A DNA stretch of 64,000 nt, taken from the NCBI GenBank assembly GCA_963702565.1, contig CAVPDE010000016.1:248001-312000 (forward strand), written 5' to 3'. The position numbers and the translations under genes are program-made. Below, piece by piece: positions 25,146 through 34,053 of the stretch. Under the pieces are notes generated by a model. The model ran no database searches. It was not told the origin of the DNA and saw only the letters and a program-made list of their open reading frames with translations. How positions within the stretch are numbered: the stretch's first letter is position 1; every line of letters starts with the position of its first letter. This DNA is from CAVPDE01 sp963702565. Lineage in GTDB: Bacteria; Desulfobacterota; DSM-4660; Desulfatiglandales; HGW-15.

Positions 25146-25374
25146 AACACCCCCCTTTTTTCAGAATGGGACTCTACTGGGGTTGGTCTTGTGCGTCTAG
25201 GTTGAGGTTTTAAGGTTTCTTGCTGTATGTCCGATCCTTGACGACCTTCATCCTGCTCTCAGCAAAATCACAATCCGTCGCGCATGGGAACGATGAGTCG
25301 GCGACGATTGCCAAATCGCAAGGTAAGGCTGAACGTGCCCGTTTTCTTGAGATCGCAGATTTAGCTTCCCTGCT

Positions 25375-25578
25375 TTAAGATCGTGAGCTGAGATTTGATT
25401 CAGCCCCCTGGATTGCCTGTCTAAGGGTGCAATCTTGAGTTGGAGGGAGGCCCATATCCATAGCGACTATATCGGCATTATGGATACGCCGGTCAAATAG
25501 TGACCTGCATTTGTTCGGCCCCCATTTATTCTGATTCTCTTCTGTTGGAGACTTTTTTTCGCTAGGATTCGTACTCAT
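25375..25578 (-). CDS. 67-residue hypothetical protein coupled to the CHAT gene
   Basis: Starts at an ATG overlapping the stop of the CHAT gene in ATGA, suggesting translational coupling. The sequence is hydrophilic (MSTNPSEKKSPTEENQNKWG) with no membrane segment and no recognisable domain. Coupling is the only support; it could be a chance frame. Confidence 0.4.
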   Translation of the reverse strand: MSTNPSEKKSPTEENQNKWGPNKCRSLFDRRIHNADIVAMDMGLPPTQDCTLRQAIQGAESNLSSRS

Positions 25579-28265
25579 TTCCAGTCGCCCACAAGGATAA
25601 AGGGTGCCCAGAAGAAGGGATGGGAGTAACTTTGAGTGTTTGATTTCGCAAGTTCCAACTCAGCCTGTCGAAGCGCCTCAGCCTTAGACATAGTTCTGAG
25701 ATTACGGTAGAATAAGCGCATCATTGCGACTGTTGAGTCATCTGAGACTCGCCAAAGCGAAGCGACCACGCTCGGAGCACCCGCATGGATAAAGGCCCTC
25801 GATAGCCCCACGAGATCATCCCCCCGAGGAAGATCTCCACCCATCCCCCGTGCTAATCCCGTTTCGCAGGCTGACAAGGTTACTAGGTTCGCCTTCACCT
25901 CCATATCGAAAATCTCACCCACCGTAAGCTTCCCATCATCCTGTGCCGTAGCGGTGAACCGCAGGTTCGATTTGAGCGGATCCGATTCAATCATCTCTCC
26001 ATGGGTGGAAAAGAGGAGGTAATCATACCGTGGTCCCTCAATTTTGACTTTGCTTTTCGTCGCAACAGGACCAATCAGAACCAACTTCCGCTCAAATAGA
26101 GTAGACACTTCGCTAGCCTCCACTTCTGCTGCTGGAAGAGGAGCCAGGTCGGTCACAGGATTAGCGGCAGCAAAAAAATCAGTGTGATTCCCCCTGTTTT
26201 TTATTCTTGCGTATTTCAGCACACTTGCTGATGGCAGATAACTCACCGTGAAGGAATCAATGAGATACCGCCCATCCGGAAATCGGAGAGCTTGGAAAGG
26301 CAGGTAATGCAACGCCCCGTGGGGAACTACTACAAGATGCCTTTTGCCAGCGATATGCCCTTCCACAGGCCGAATTAGAATCTCATACAGCTCCGTCAGA
26401 GCTTTCTCATAGTCTTTAGACGTGTAAAGCTTGATAGAGACCCCTTCCATCACCTGGGATCGGAACTCCTTGAGCCTATCTATGATCTTCTTGCGAGGAG
26501 TATCAAGCGATAGCGCGACCACTTTATCTCTAGTAACAATGAAAACCTCATTCCACTCTGTGCCAATGAAATAGGCCAAAAGGGCAGTCTCATCATCGAG
26601 TAAGGCCTGGATTTCTTTTGCCCGCAGAGGATTGACAGCGACGAGGGACGCCATATCCGGATCCAGTTGCTCTATCCTTTCCACCACTGACTTCAATTCA
26701 GATTGCAGGCGCTCTAATTCGGGATTCTCCTCTTCTCTTGATTCTGGCTGGCTTTCATCTCCGGGACCTTCTTCCTCGCTCACACGAAGTGAAAGTTGCG
26801 TTGGTGTATTGATGCGTTCCTGAAGTTCGTCTCTCAACGATCGCTCCCTAGCAAGGAGATCATTCAGTTCATTGCCTTGCGAGACGAATGCCTTGTCACG
26901 AAGCATGTCAAGCATGATGCGCGCCTTGGATCGTTCCAGATAATGGAAAGCTACATCCTCACGCTTCATCCTGTGTAGCAAACGAATCATCCACTCATAA
27001 ACATAGAACTTATTCTCCATATATAGGGCTTTTAGGCTGGGGTCACCAAGCTCACCCCGTAAACTTTCAATAATGTTGATCGCTTCAGCATAATGCTTGA
27101 AAGCTTCCCGGGCATCCCCTTCTTCTTCAGCCATCCGCCCCAATTGGCTGTGAGCTCTCCAAAGAGTTTCGGTCCTGCCGATGGCGCCCGCTACTTTGAT
27201 CGCAGATTCATAGGATCTTCTAGCATCGTCTTTCATGTTCAGCTTTCGCTGAGCTAGACCCAAGTACAAGTAACTTTGCGACAGTGGTCTCCATGCTCGC
27301 GCTCTCCTCAGTTGTTCGACCGCCTTCTCGCCGTGGTTAAGGGACTCGGTGAGTCTGCCGGCCCATAGGTTCAGAAAACCCAACGTCTGGTGCGCGCGGC
27401 CCGCTATATAGTTAGAAGGCGGGTGTATTTGCTGACTCAATCGCAGTGTCTGCCCTGCTAATTCTATGGCCTCCTCATGGCGTTTGAGGCACCATGTGGC
27501 CTCTGCGAGCTTCAGGAGAGCTTCCGCTTGCGCTGCTTTGTATCCCTCACGCTTGCAGATATCCAGAGCTTCCTCTGCGTAAATTTTTGTCCTGTCATAT
27601 CTTCCGAGCCAACTCTCATTTTGTGCTGAGAGGGTAAGGGCGGTGACAGCCATCCAGCCGTATTCCCATTCGGTCCCTCTCAATCGCTTCAGCACCATCT
27701 CCGCCTTCGTATAGTCGCCGATCTCGGTTAAGCAACCTGCCAGAGGAAATGCTAGAACCTGGTACGGCTTCTTATCAGGATGAGCGCGAATGAGTTCTTG
27801 AATATCGGCATCCACTTTGTCCACATGCTCCTTTTCCCAAACGATAACCGTGCCAATCATCTTCGTTCTCTTGTTCCATGGCTCCTTCAGAAACGGCCCG
27901 ATGTTGTAATAGAGAAATCCTTCCCGCGTGTTCTTAAACACTGTCACATGCCCGAAATTGCCAAACCGGCTGAGGCCTCTCATTACACCCTTTTCTCGGA
28001 TCTTGAATTTCAGGCATGCAGTCGGGTTCAGACGTTTCTTGCTGGGATCTTTTGCATCCCAGACTTCTCCTTCTGCCATCAGGGCTACTAAGGCTTCTCT
28101 CGGCACCTTGATGTCCGTTTGTGTCCAGGATCCGATTCGGGTCAAAGGCATGTCAGGGTATATCTTGTAATGGTCTTTTGCCGTATCCCTTTTGACCGTC
28201 TCCCCTGTAGCGCAGCCACCGATCAAAATTCCAAGGGATAGAACCAAAGCAGCCTTCCACCCCAT
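25575..28265 (-). CDS. TPR-CHAT lipoprotein (caspase-like peptidase domain)
   Basis: An 896-residue protein. The N-terminus MGWKAALVLSLGILIGGC is a lipoprotein signal with lipobox IGGC. Residues about 170-480 hold TPR-like helical repeats (GWMAVTALTLSAQNESW, AEALLKLAEATWCLKRHEEA, SQSYLYLGLAQRKLN, AHSQLGRMAEEEGDAREAF). The C-terminal 250 residues are a CHAT domain with catalytic His in PHGALHYLPFQAL and Cys in LVTLSACETGLARG, and end in the usual FFWAPFILVGDW. CHAT proteins are caspase-like proteases; a lipid-anchored form should face the periplasm. ATG 28265 is preferred to GTG 28304 because it gives a normal short lipoprotein signal. Confidence 0.88.
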   Translation of the reverse strand: MGWKAALVLSLGILIGGCATGETVKRDTAKDHYKIYPDMPLTRIGSWTQTDIKVPREALVALMAEGEVWDAKDPSKKRLNPTACLKFKIREKGVMRGLSRFGNFGHVTVFKNTREGFLYYNIGPFLKEPWNKRTKMIGTVIVWEKEHVDKVDADIQELIRAHPDKKPYQVLAFPLAGCLTEIGDYTKAEMVLKRLRGTEWEYGWMAVTALTLSAQNESWLGRYDRTKIYAEEALDICKREGYKAAQAEALLKLAEATWCLKRHEEAIELAGQTLRLSQQIHPPSNYIAGRAHQTLGFLNLWAGRLTESLNHGEKAVEQLRRARAWRPLSQSYLYLGLAQRKLNMKDDARRSYESAIKVAGAIGRTETLWRAHSQLGRMAEEEGDAREAFKHYAEAINIIESLRGELGDPSLKALYMENKFYVYEWMIRLLHRMKREDVAFHYLERSKARIMLDMLRDKAFVSQGNELNDLLARERSLRDELQERINTPTQLSLRVSEEEGPGDESQPESREEENPELERLQSELKSVVERIEQLDPDMASLVAVNPLRAKEIQALLDDETALLAYFIGTEWNEVFIVTRDKVVALSLDTPRKKIIDRLKEFRSQVMEGVSIKLYTSKDYEKALTELYEILIRPVEGHIAGKRHLVVVPHGALHYLPFQALRFPDGRYLIDSFTVSYLPSASVLKYARIKNRGNHTDFFAAANPVTDLAPLPAAEVEASEVSTLFERKLVLIGPVATKSKVKIEGPRYDYLLFSTHGEMIESDPLKSNLRFTATAQDDGKLTVGEIFDMEVKANLVTLSACETGLARGMGGDLPRGDDLVGLSRAFIHAGAPSVVASLWRVSDDSTVAMMRLFYRNLRTMSKAEALRQAELELAKSNTQSYSHPFFWAPFILVGDWK

Positions 28266-28904
28266 AGAGCAACTCCCATTATGGACGTTAAATATTGGCA
28301 TCACCTATTTCTTTTCTCGGAGGCCCTAAAAGGAGCAAACTGAGTTTGGACAAACTGGGCCCAGAACGTGGTTTGGAAGAAATATCAGCGTTGCACTTTA
28401 TTCCTAATTCTCCTCTCCATTCGCGAAAAATGTCATGCCCGCTGGATTTTCAAATTGGCATTTTGGCATTTTCATCTCCGTTCCTCACGAACGGTTACCA
28501 CACTAGAAACATAGTCATTCCTTAGTGTTGTAAGCTAAAGTCCCTGAAGGAACATAAGACATTCCATCCGGGAATGGGCGGCCACATTTTGAGGGATCTC
28601 TTCATAGGCGACCTCCTGAATGGAGGCTAAAGGGTGGAAGGAAAAACACTTCGGGTATTAAATGCCGAAAAGCCCTCAAAGTCAAGAAAATGGAATTCGC
28701 TGACGGTTCTGACTTGCAGTAGCTATTGAGGGGGAGAGCTAATGACCGGTTATGACTTCCAAATGTAGAAGTCAACCGCTTCGCGGCAGCCTGCCGAGGT
28801 GCACACTTTCGCCTTTCCCACCGACCTCTTTTGATCCTCTACCCTCCTCGTTGATTCTGTAAGATACCTCCGTTTTTTAATCTCAACTCAAGGAGGTATC
28901 CGTT
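28266..28904. other. AT-rich intergenic stretch before the integrase remnant
   Basis: About 640 bases with no supported gene. Short palindromic pieces occur (for example CATTCCATCCGGGAATG near 28560-28577). The right part probably belongs to the integrase/IS91 element, whose left end I could not place. Confidence 0.4.
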
Positions 28905-29063
28905 ATGACCCCATTAAGACAGAAGATGATCAGAGCCATGGAGCTGAGGAACTTTGCCAAGAACACTCAGCGGGGCTACCTGGGAGCCGTCAAAGGTCTT
29001 GCCAGCTTCTATCGCCAATCCCCGGACAAACTCACCAAAGACGCTATCGAAGACTATTGTTAT
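28905..29063 (+). pseudogene. Tyrosine recombinase, N-terminal fragment
   Basis: About 53 residues beginning MTPLRQKMIRAMELRNFAKN, then TQRGYLGAVKGLASFYRQSP, the SAM-like core-binding domain of integrases that accompany IS91-type transposases. A strong CAAGGAGGTATCCGTT site precedes the ATG. Homology stops near DYC, where the four-gene transposon begins. The catalytic C-terminal part resumes near 32568; roughly the middle third of the protein is missing. Confidence 0.8.
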
Positions 29064-29202
29064 CTCCCTCAATATAGCGAAGGAATGGAGTTGAAGATTT
29101 GCAGGGTAAATTGACCGATGATATAAGGGTGGGCGAGATTACGAGGTAAGAAATTGACCTCGGTAAAATAACCAAGCCCCGCAAGGAGACAGACCCAAAG
29201 GT

Positions 29203-29898
29203 TTGAGCCGCCCTAAGCCTGCCCCCTCGCGGGCAAGGCGCCGAAAGATTCAGCTTCCCTACCCTAACACATACGAGAGCATTTGGGAATACAAGGAATC
29301 TTTTCTTTCCCAGAAAATCGATTTTCTCTCCCTCGTTGGCCCGACCTGCCCACTCTGCGGCAAGCGGGAGTGCTACCGTAAGATCACCCCCTACTGGCGA
29401 TACGCCATTGACTTGTTCCCGGAGTTCAAGAAAGAGCGCATTCCTGTTGCGCGTTTTGTGTGCCACAGACGGGAGAGGACTTTTTCTGTGTTGCCGATCC
29501 AGTTGGTTCCCTACCATCAGTACACCGTGAATGCGGTGATAGGAGCGTTGCTATTGGGTATCCAGTGCCGACAGATGGGGCAGAAGGGCTTTCATGGGGC
29601 CTCGGTAGCGGTGGACCCGGAGAGCCTGGTGACCCCGTGGTTGATTGCCTGTTGGCTGGCGCTGGTTGCCCTCGGGTTTCGGCGTGCCCACGCACGGCTG
29701 AGCCGCTCTTACAACCTTGCACAGATCCATCTCTCACTCAGGACTGGGGACTGGGAGAAAGTAGCCGGTTATTTTGTTTGCTTTGGCTGGAAGCCACAGA
29801 TCCGCTGGGGGCCCCTGCTTCAAGCCCTCGTTAACCAATACAGCCGCACCGCGAAACGCTTTTTCTTCGGAACCTCTTCTCAAGAGCGCCAGCGCTGA
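29203..29898 (+). CDS. Transposon zinc-ribbon protein (DUF6431-like)
   Basis: A 231-residue protein with a Cys motif CPLCGKREC followed by RFVCHRRERTFSVLPIQLVP, which matches the zinc-ribbon layout of DUF6431-type proteins found beside DDE/ExeA transposons. The second knuckle is degenerate, CHRR instead of CxxC. The rest is helical. The role is unknown; end recognition or target choice would fit. It appears to start at TTG 29203 with a rather distant AAGGAG. It lies about 230 bases before the transposase gene. Confidence 0.65.
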   Translation: MSRPKPAPSRARRRKIQLPYPNTYESIWEYKESFLSQKIDFLSLVGPTCPLCGKRECYRKITPYWRYAIDLFPEFKKERIPVARFVCHRRERTFSVLPIQLVPYHQYTVNAVIGALLLGIQCRQMGQKGFHGASVAVDPESLVTPWLIACWLALVALGFRRAHARLSRSYNLAQIHLSLRTGDWEKVAGYFVCFGWKPQIRWGPLLQALVNQYSRTAKRFFFGTSSQERQR

Positions 29899-30132
29899 GG
29901 CTTGCTCAAAATCTCTGATCGTAAAAGGGTAGCGCGCCTCTTTGTCGCCCATCGACTCTGACTTTCCCCCTCCTGCTCTCCGCCAGGGCTCTCTTCCTTT
30001 CTTTGGACCGGCGTGCCGAAGCGAGAAGCGAACCTGTGTTTTGGAGATGAGTGTACAGAGAGTTGCTCACCCTCCCTGTTTTCGATGGGTTATCCATGGG
30101 CCATCTATCATACTTAAAGGAGGCAAACGCCT

Positions 30133-31389
30133 ATGGAAAAGGACACCCGAGAAAGAATCGCTCTCAAACGCTACCAGATCATCTCTCCCGTGCTCGCCGA
30201 GCCTGCAAGAGCCCAAAACGAGTACTTCCGCCAACAGACCCAGCACCAACACGACTTCCCCCGATACGGTCAGAGGAAAGTCAGCGTCTCCACCATGAAG
30301 AGGTGGCTGAGGGAGTACCGCAAACGGGGTTTCGACGCCCTCAAACCAAGGGGCCGCTCAGACGGGGGAAGACCCAGGCGCCTGGATGATCAACGACTCA
30401 AGGTGATCGAGGTCAAGTGCAAGGCCTACCCCTACTACAGCGCACAAAAACTCTACGAAGAACTCCGAGATCAGGGGCTCTTGGGGGATCCACCGGTCCA
30501 CTACAACACTCTCCTGCGGGTGGTCAAAACCCAGGGCTGGCTCTCTGTCAAGCGCAGAACCGATGTGCGCAAAGCCTTTGAAGTGGATAACGTCAACGAT
30601 CTCTGGATCTGTGACTTCATGCATGGCCCTTCGGTCCGCACCCACAACCGCTCGGTCAAAGCCATCCTCTGCGCTATTATCGACGATCACTCCCGCATGG
30701 TGGTGGGCCATGCCTTCAGCGCATCAGAAGCGATTAGCGCGTTGACCCTCGTTCTCAAGGAAGCGTTCCTCGCCCACGGGATACCCAAGAGACTCTATGT
30801 GGACAACGGCCCCGGGTTTTCTTCCGAGTTGCTCGCCAAAAGCTGCGCCCTGGCCGGCATCTCCCTCATCCACTCCAAACCCTACGACAGCCCCTCACGC
30901 GGGAAAATCGAGAGACTGTTCAGGACGGTCCGCGAACGTTTCCTCTCCGGTCTCCAGGACGGAGTCAGTCTTCACGAGATCAACGAGGCTTTCTGGCTCT
31001 GGCTCCAGGAGGACTACCACCATAAACTCCACAGCGGGATCGGGGAAAGACCCATCGACCGCTACAATGCATCCGTTGCAAGAGTGCAGATCCGCAGACT
31101 CTCCAAAGCAGAGCTCGATGAGATCTTCCTCGTCCGCCACGAGCGAGTCGTCAACAACGATGCCACCATCAGTTTCAAGGGCGCCCTCTACGAGGTTCCA
31201 CAAGCCTACATCCGCCAGAGAATCGAGCTCCGTCACCCCGTCGATGACCCCCAGGAGCTTTATCTCTACGACAATGAAATCCGGGTGGGCAAGATCAAGC
31301 TCCTGGACAAAAGGGAAAACGCTCGCACCTTCCGGCCTCAGAAGGTCCCCACCAATCTCTCCTTCCACAAGGGGAGGACCTTGCCATGA
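30133..31389 (+). CDS. rve-type DDE transposase
   Basis: A 418-residue integrase-core transposase. An N-terminal helix-turn-helix (YGQRKVSVSTMKRWLREYRK) precedes the catalytic core: first Asp in DLWICDFMHGP, second Asp in RLYVDNGPGFSSELL and Glu in SRGKIERLFRTVRER about 35 residues later. A Mu-type C-terminal beta-barrel follows (DATISFKGALYEVPQAYI). It should carry out strand transfer together with the ATPase. GGAGG lies just before ATG 30133, and the stop overlaps the ATPase start in ATGA. Confidence 0.9.
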   Translation: MEKDTRERIALKRYQIISPVLAEPARAQNEYFRQQTQHQHDFPRYGQRKVSVSTMKRWLREYRKRGFDALKPRGRSDGGRPRRLDDQRLKVIEVKCKAYPYYSAQKLYEELRDQGLLGDPPVHYNTLLRVVKTQGWLSVKRRTDVRKAFEVDNVNDLWICDFMHGPSVRTHNRSVKAILCAIIDDHSRMVVGHAFSASEAISALTLVLKEAFLAHGIPKRLYVDNGPGFSSELLAKSCALAGISLIHSKPYDSPSRGKIERLFRTVRERFLSGLQDGVSLHEINEAFWLWLQEDYHHKLHSGIGERPIDRYNASVARVQIRRLSKAELDEIFLVRHERVVNNDATISFKGALYEVPQAYIRQRIELRHPVDDPQELYLYDNEIRVGKIKLLDKRENARTFRPQKVPTNLSFHKGRTLP

Positions 31390-32189
31390 AAGACCTCCTC
31401 GCCTGGTTCGGTCTGAAACGATTCCCCTTCGACAAGAACATCAAAACTCAGGATCTCTTCGACGCCGACCCCCTCAAGGAGTGCTCCGCACGCCTCGACT
31501 ACATCAAGCGTCGAGGGGGAATACTCCTCCTCACCGGAGATCCGGGGGTGGGCAAAACCATCGCCCTCAGGCGATACGTGGACAGCCTCAACGAAAATCT
31601 GTTCAAGTCCTTCTACACCCCTCTTTCCACCCTCAGCCGCGCCGACCTCCTCTACCACATCAATCGGCTCCTCGGTCTCACCCCGAGGCTCTCCAAGAGC
31701 GCCATCTACAATCAGATCCAATCGGCCCTCCTGGAGTCCAAAGAAACTTCCGGCAAAACCATCCTCCTCATCATCGACGAAGCCCACCTCCTTCAGCCCG
31801 GCCCCCTGGAAGAGCTCAGGTTGCTGACCAACTTCAAGATGGACTCCTACGACCCCTTCATCCTCATCCTCTCCGGACAATCCGACCTGCGCAGAGTCAT
31901 GGAATTTGCCGTCATGGAGCCCTTCAACCAGCGTATCGCCATCCGTTACCACATGCCCGGTCTCAGCCCCGATGAAACTAAAGGCTACATCACCCATCAC
32001 CTCAAACTGGCAGGCGCAAAGGAGCCCCTCCTCACGGATCAGGCCTTGCAAGCCGTCCACGAGGTCTCCTTCGGCATACCCAGAAAAATAGGAGCCGTAA
32101 CCGAGGCTGCCCTCACCTACGCCATGTTCGATCAAAAACGCACCGTCACCCCAGAGATGGTCCTCAAAGTGAAAACCCTGGAGGGATAG
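31386..32189 (+). CDS. AAA+ ATPase of the transposon (ExeA/TniB/IstB-like)
   Basis: A 267-residue ATPase with Walker A LTGDPGVGKTIALRRYV, Walker B TILLIIDEAHLLQPG and sensor-1 region ILILSGQSDLRR. The N-terminal start WFGLKRFPFDKNIKTQDLF is shared with ExeA-like ATPases. In related Mu, Tn7 and Tn5053 systems, such ATPases choose and mark the target DNA and activate the transposase. Translationally coupled to the transposase and followed after 4 bases by a small gene. Confidence 0.9.
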   Translation: MKDLLAWFGLKRFPFDKNIKTQDLFDADPLKECSARLDYIKRRGGILLLTGDPGVGKTIALRRYVDSLNENLFKSFYTPLSTLSRADLLYHINRLLGLTPRLSKSAIYNQIQSALLESKETSGKTILLIIDEAHLLQPGPLEELRLLTNFKMDSYDPFILILSGQSDLRRVMEFAVMEPFNQRIAIRYHMPGLSPDETKGYITHHLKLAGAKEPLLTDQALQAVHEVSFGIPRKIGAVTEAALTYAMFDQKRTVTPEMVLKVKTLEG

Positions 32190-32193
32190 ACCC

Positions 32194-32346
32194 ATGAGAG
32201 ATCCAAAAGAAGTCCAGATTGCCTGGCACATCCTTGAACTCATCGAGGCCGTCGCCGATCTCATCTGGGAATACTACCACGAGGACTTCAGAAGGGACAT
32301 CAGGGAGCATGAACATCGAAATCCGAATGAGCCCTGGAAAGACTGA
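32194..32346 (+). CDS. 50-residue acidic protein, fourth gene of the transposon
   Basis: MRDPKEVQIAWHILELIEAV then ADLIWEYYHEDFRRDI and a charged tail ending NPNEPWKD. It is helical and acidic. It begins 4 bases after the ATPase stop with GGAGG 9 bases before the ATG, and is followed by a terminator hairpin, so it is likely translated with the operon. I recognise no family. It could be an accessory or regulatory partner of the ATPase or transposase. Confidence 0.6.
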   Translation: MRDPKEVQIAWHILELIEAVADLIWEYYHEDFRRDIREHEHRNPNEPWKD

Positions 32347-32399
32347 CACATTAACCCATCACATCTCGTCTCACCCACCAACTCCAAAAATCATCTCTC

Positions 32400-32436
32400 A
32401 AGAGGCAGGACCTCACGGTCCTTGCCTCTTTTATCT
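32400..32436 (+). terminator. Rho-independent terminator of the transposon operon
   Basis: Arms AAGAGGCAGGACC (32400-32412) and GGTCCTTGCCTCTT (32417-32430) with one bulged base and a 4-base loop, followed by TTATCTCTT. Confidence 0.8.
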
Positions 32437-32567
32437 CTTCGGTTAACTTACTGCTGTGAAAAACCCTCACCACCTTCACAATCGTTTTGTCAAAGAACCT
32501 CAAAATCACTCCCCTGTCGGGCAGATCAATCCATCAAAACACCCTCAAATCTAGGAGGTAATCAACA

Positions 32568-32891
32568 TTCCCCTCCGCGTTTAAAAACCGCGAACACCTC
32601 CCTCTTACTTATCCCTCCATCCGCAGCATTTACGAGGAGGCTCGGGAAAAAGCCGGCATCAAGAAAGGCGCAGGCATCCACACCCTGAGGCACAGCTTCG
32701 CCACCCATCTTCTGGAAGCTGGTTACGATCTGCGCAGAATCCAGGTGCTCCTGGGCCACACGCGACTGTCCACCACCATGATCTACCTGCACGTCAGCCG
32801 CGCCACCCTGTCCAAGATCCCTAGCCCCCTGGATCTGTTTGACCCCCAAAATGCAAAAAAGGAGGACCCCTCCCATGAGCCCTCCGATTAA
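32568..32891 (+). pseudogene. Tyrosine recombinase, C-terminal catalytic fragment
   Basis: The frame reads TYPSIRSIYEEAREKAGIKK, then GIHTLRHSFATHLLEAGYDL, RRIQVLLGHTRLSTTMIYLH: the HxLRHxxA, LGH and catalytic Tyr motifs of the tyrosine recombinase domain (only one of the two Arg). The first half of the catalytic domain is missing. The stop (32889-32891) overlaps the IS91 transposase start at 32875. It joins with 28905-29063 as one interrupted gene. Confidence 0.85.
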
Positions 32892-34053
32892 AATGCCAAA
32901 ACCAAAGCTGGAAGTCGCCGAGATCCTCCGCCATCATATCGCAGAGTATCGCAACGCCTACCCTCTAGCCCCAGATCAGCACCGGATCGTCTCCCACCTC
33001 CTTCACTGCCGTACCCCCACCCTGGGTGGGCACATCGAGCGCTGCACACACTGCGGCGCACAGCGTATCCTCTATCACTCCTGCCGCAATCGACACTGCC
33101 CCAAGTGTCAGCACGTCCCCAGAGAGCGATGGCTTGAAAAACGTCAATCCGAACTCCTCCCCACCCCCTACTTCCACATCGTGTTCACTCTCCCGCATGA
33201 GTTGAACCTCATCACGTTAAAGAACAAATCCGTGATGCTCAACCTCCTCTTCAAAGCCGTCTCTGAAACCCTGATCAAGTTTGGTAAGAAGGAACTGGGC
33301 GGGACCTTGGGCTTTATCGCTGTCCTGCATACCTGGGATCAGCAACTCAAAGCGCACTTCCATCTGCACTGCCTGGTCCCTGGAGGTGCCCTGTGCACAA
33401 AGAGCAAACACTGGATTCCATGCAAAGAAAACTATCTGTTCAACCAGGAAGCCCTCTCCCTGGTCTTTCGGGGCAAGGTCATCGATCACTTCGGACGAAG
33501 CGCTCAGCGTGGAGACCTGAACCTTGAAGAGGCCGACTCCCAACTTAAAACCAAGCTCTACAAGCACACGTGGGTTGTCAGTGTGCGGGACCCCATCCCC
33601 AATCCTGAGCATGTCCTGGAGTATCTGGCCCGTTACACCCACCGCGTCGCTATCGCCAACAGTCGCCTCGTTGATCTTAAAGACGGCATGGTCAGCTTCA
33701 GGTACAAAGACCGGCAGAACAATGTCCTCAAACAGGCCACCCTCAGCGCGGTGGAGTTTATCTACCGCTTCCTCCTCCACACCTTGCCCCAGGGCTTCGT
33801 CAGAATCCGCCACTATGGGTTTCTGGCTAACCGTGATCGCACCGCCCATTTGGGCCTCATCCAGCGCTTGCTCAAATGGCCCTCTCCGGTGCGTACTGTG
33901 ACTCATTCCCTCCAGGAAATCATGCTCCGGCTCACCCGTATCGACATCACTCTTTGTCCCTGTTGCAAAAAGGGCAGGATGCAAAAGATCGCAGACATCT
34001 TATGCTACAGCGGCAAGCACCCCTATCAGTTCATTCGACCACCCAATGGCTAG
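32875..34053 (+). CDS. IS91 family transposase (HUH, Y2)
   Basis: A 392-residue rolling-circle transposase. The N-terminal zinc-binding domain has C-x2-C ... C-x4-HC-x2-C spacing (RCTHCGAQRILYHSCRNRHC, then PKCQ). The HUH motif is HFHLHCLVPGGAL and the catalytic tyrosines lie in EYLARYTHRVAI. It should nick at a replication-like origin and move by rolling-circle transposition. GGAGG lies 9 bases before ATG 32875; the frame is open 12 codons further up inside the integrase. It appears intact and is coupled to the integrase fragment. Confidence 0.92.
   Translation: MSPPIKMPKPKLEVAEILRHHIAEYRNAYPLAPDQHRIVSHLLHCRTPTLGGHIERCTHCGAQRILYHSCRNRHCPKCQHVPRERWLEKRQSELLPTPYFHIVFTLPHELNLITLKNKSVMLNLLFKAVSETLIKFGKKELGGTLGFIAVLHTWDQQLKAHFHLHCLVPGGALCTKSKHWIPCKENYLFNQEALSLVFRGKVIDHFGRSAQRGDLNLEEADSQLKTKLYKHTWVVSVRDPIPNPEHVLEYLARYTHRVAIANSRLVDLKDGMVSFRYKDRQNNVLKQATLSAVEFIYRFLLHTLPQGFVRIRHYGFLANRDRTAHLGLIQRLLKWPSPVRTVTHSLQEIMLRLTRIDITLCPCCKKGRMQKIADILCYSGKHPYQFIRPPNG

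Larger units (their letters stand above)
29058..32567 (+). mobile_element. Four-gene DDE/AAA+ transposon inserted in an integrase gene
   Basis: The element holds a zinc-ribbon protein, an rve-type DDE transposase, an ExeA-like AAA+ ATPase and a 50-residue protein, all on the forward strand. Candidate ends are TGTTATCTCC (29058) and, read inward from the right, TGTTGATTACCTCC (from 32567), the TG...CA type shared by Mu/Tn7/IS21-like elements. A subterminal pair AGATTTGCAGGGT (29095-29107) and ACCCTCAAATCT (32541-32552) is nearly complementary. AAATTGACC is repeated directly at 29108 and 29151. No target duplication is visible, and the missing middle of the integrase suggests a deletion. Confidence 0.7.

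Noticed and set aside
25316..25372. Similarity between 15735-15760 and 25346-25370 (FLEVADL and FLEIADL when translated)
   Set aside because: Only about 7 residues, possibly chance or a very old remnant.
31338..32264. Reverse 308-codon frame
   Set aside because: Shadow of the AAA+ ATPase, extending beyond it by chance.
33217..33984. Reverse 255-codon frame
   Set aside because: Shadow of the IS91 transposase; no motif or ribosome site.
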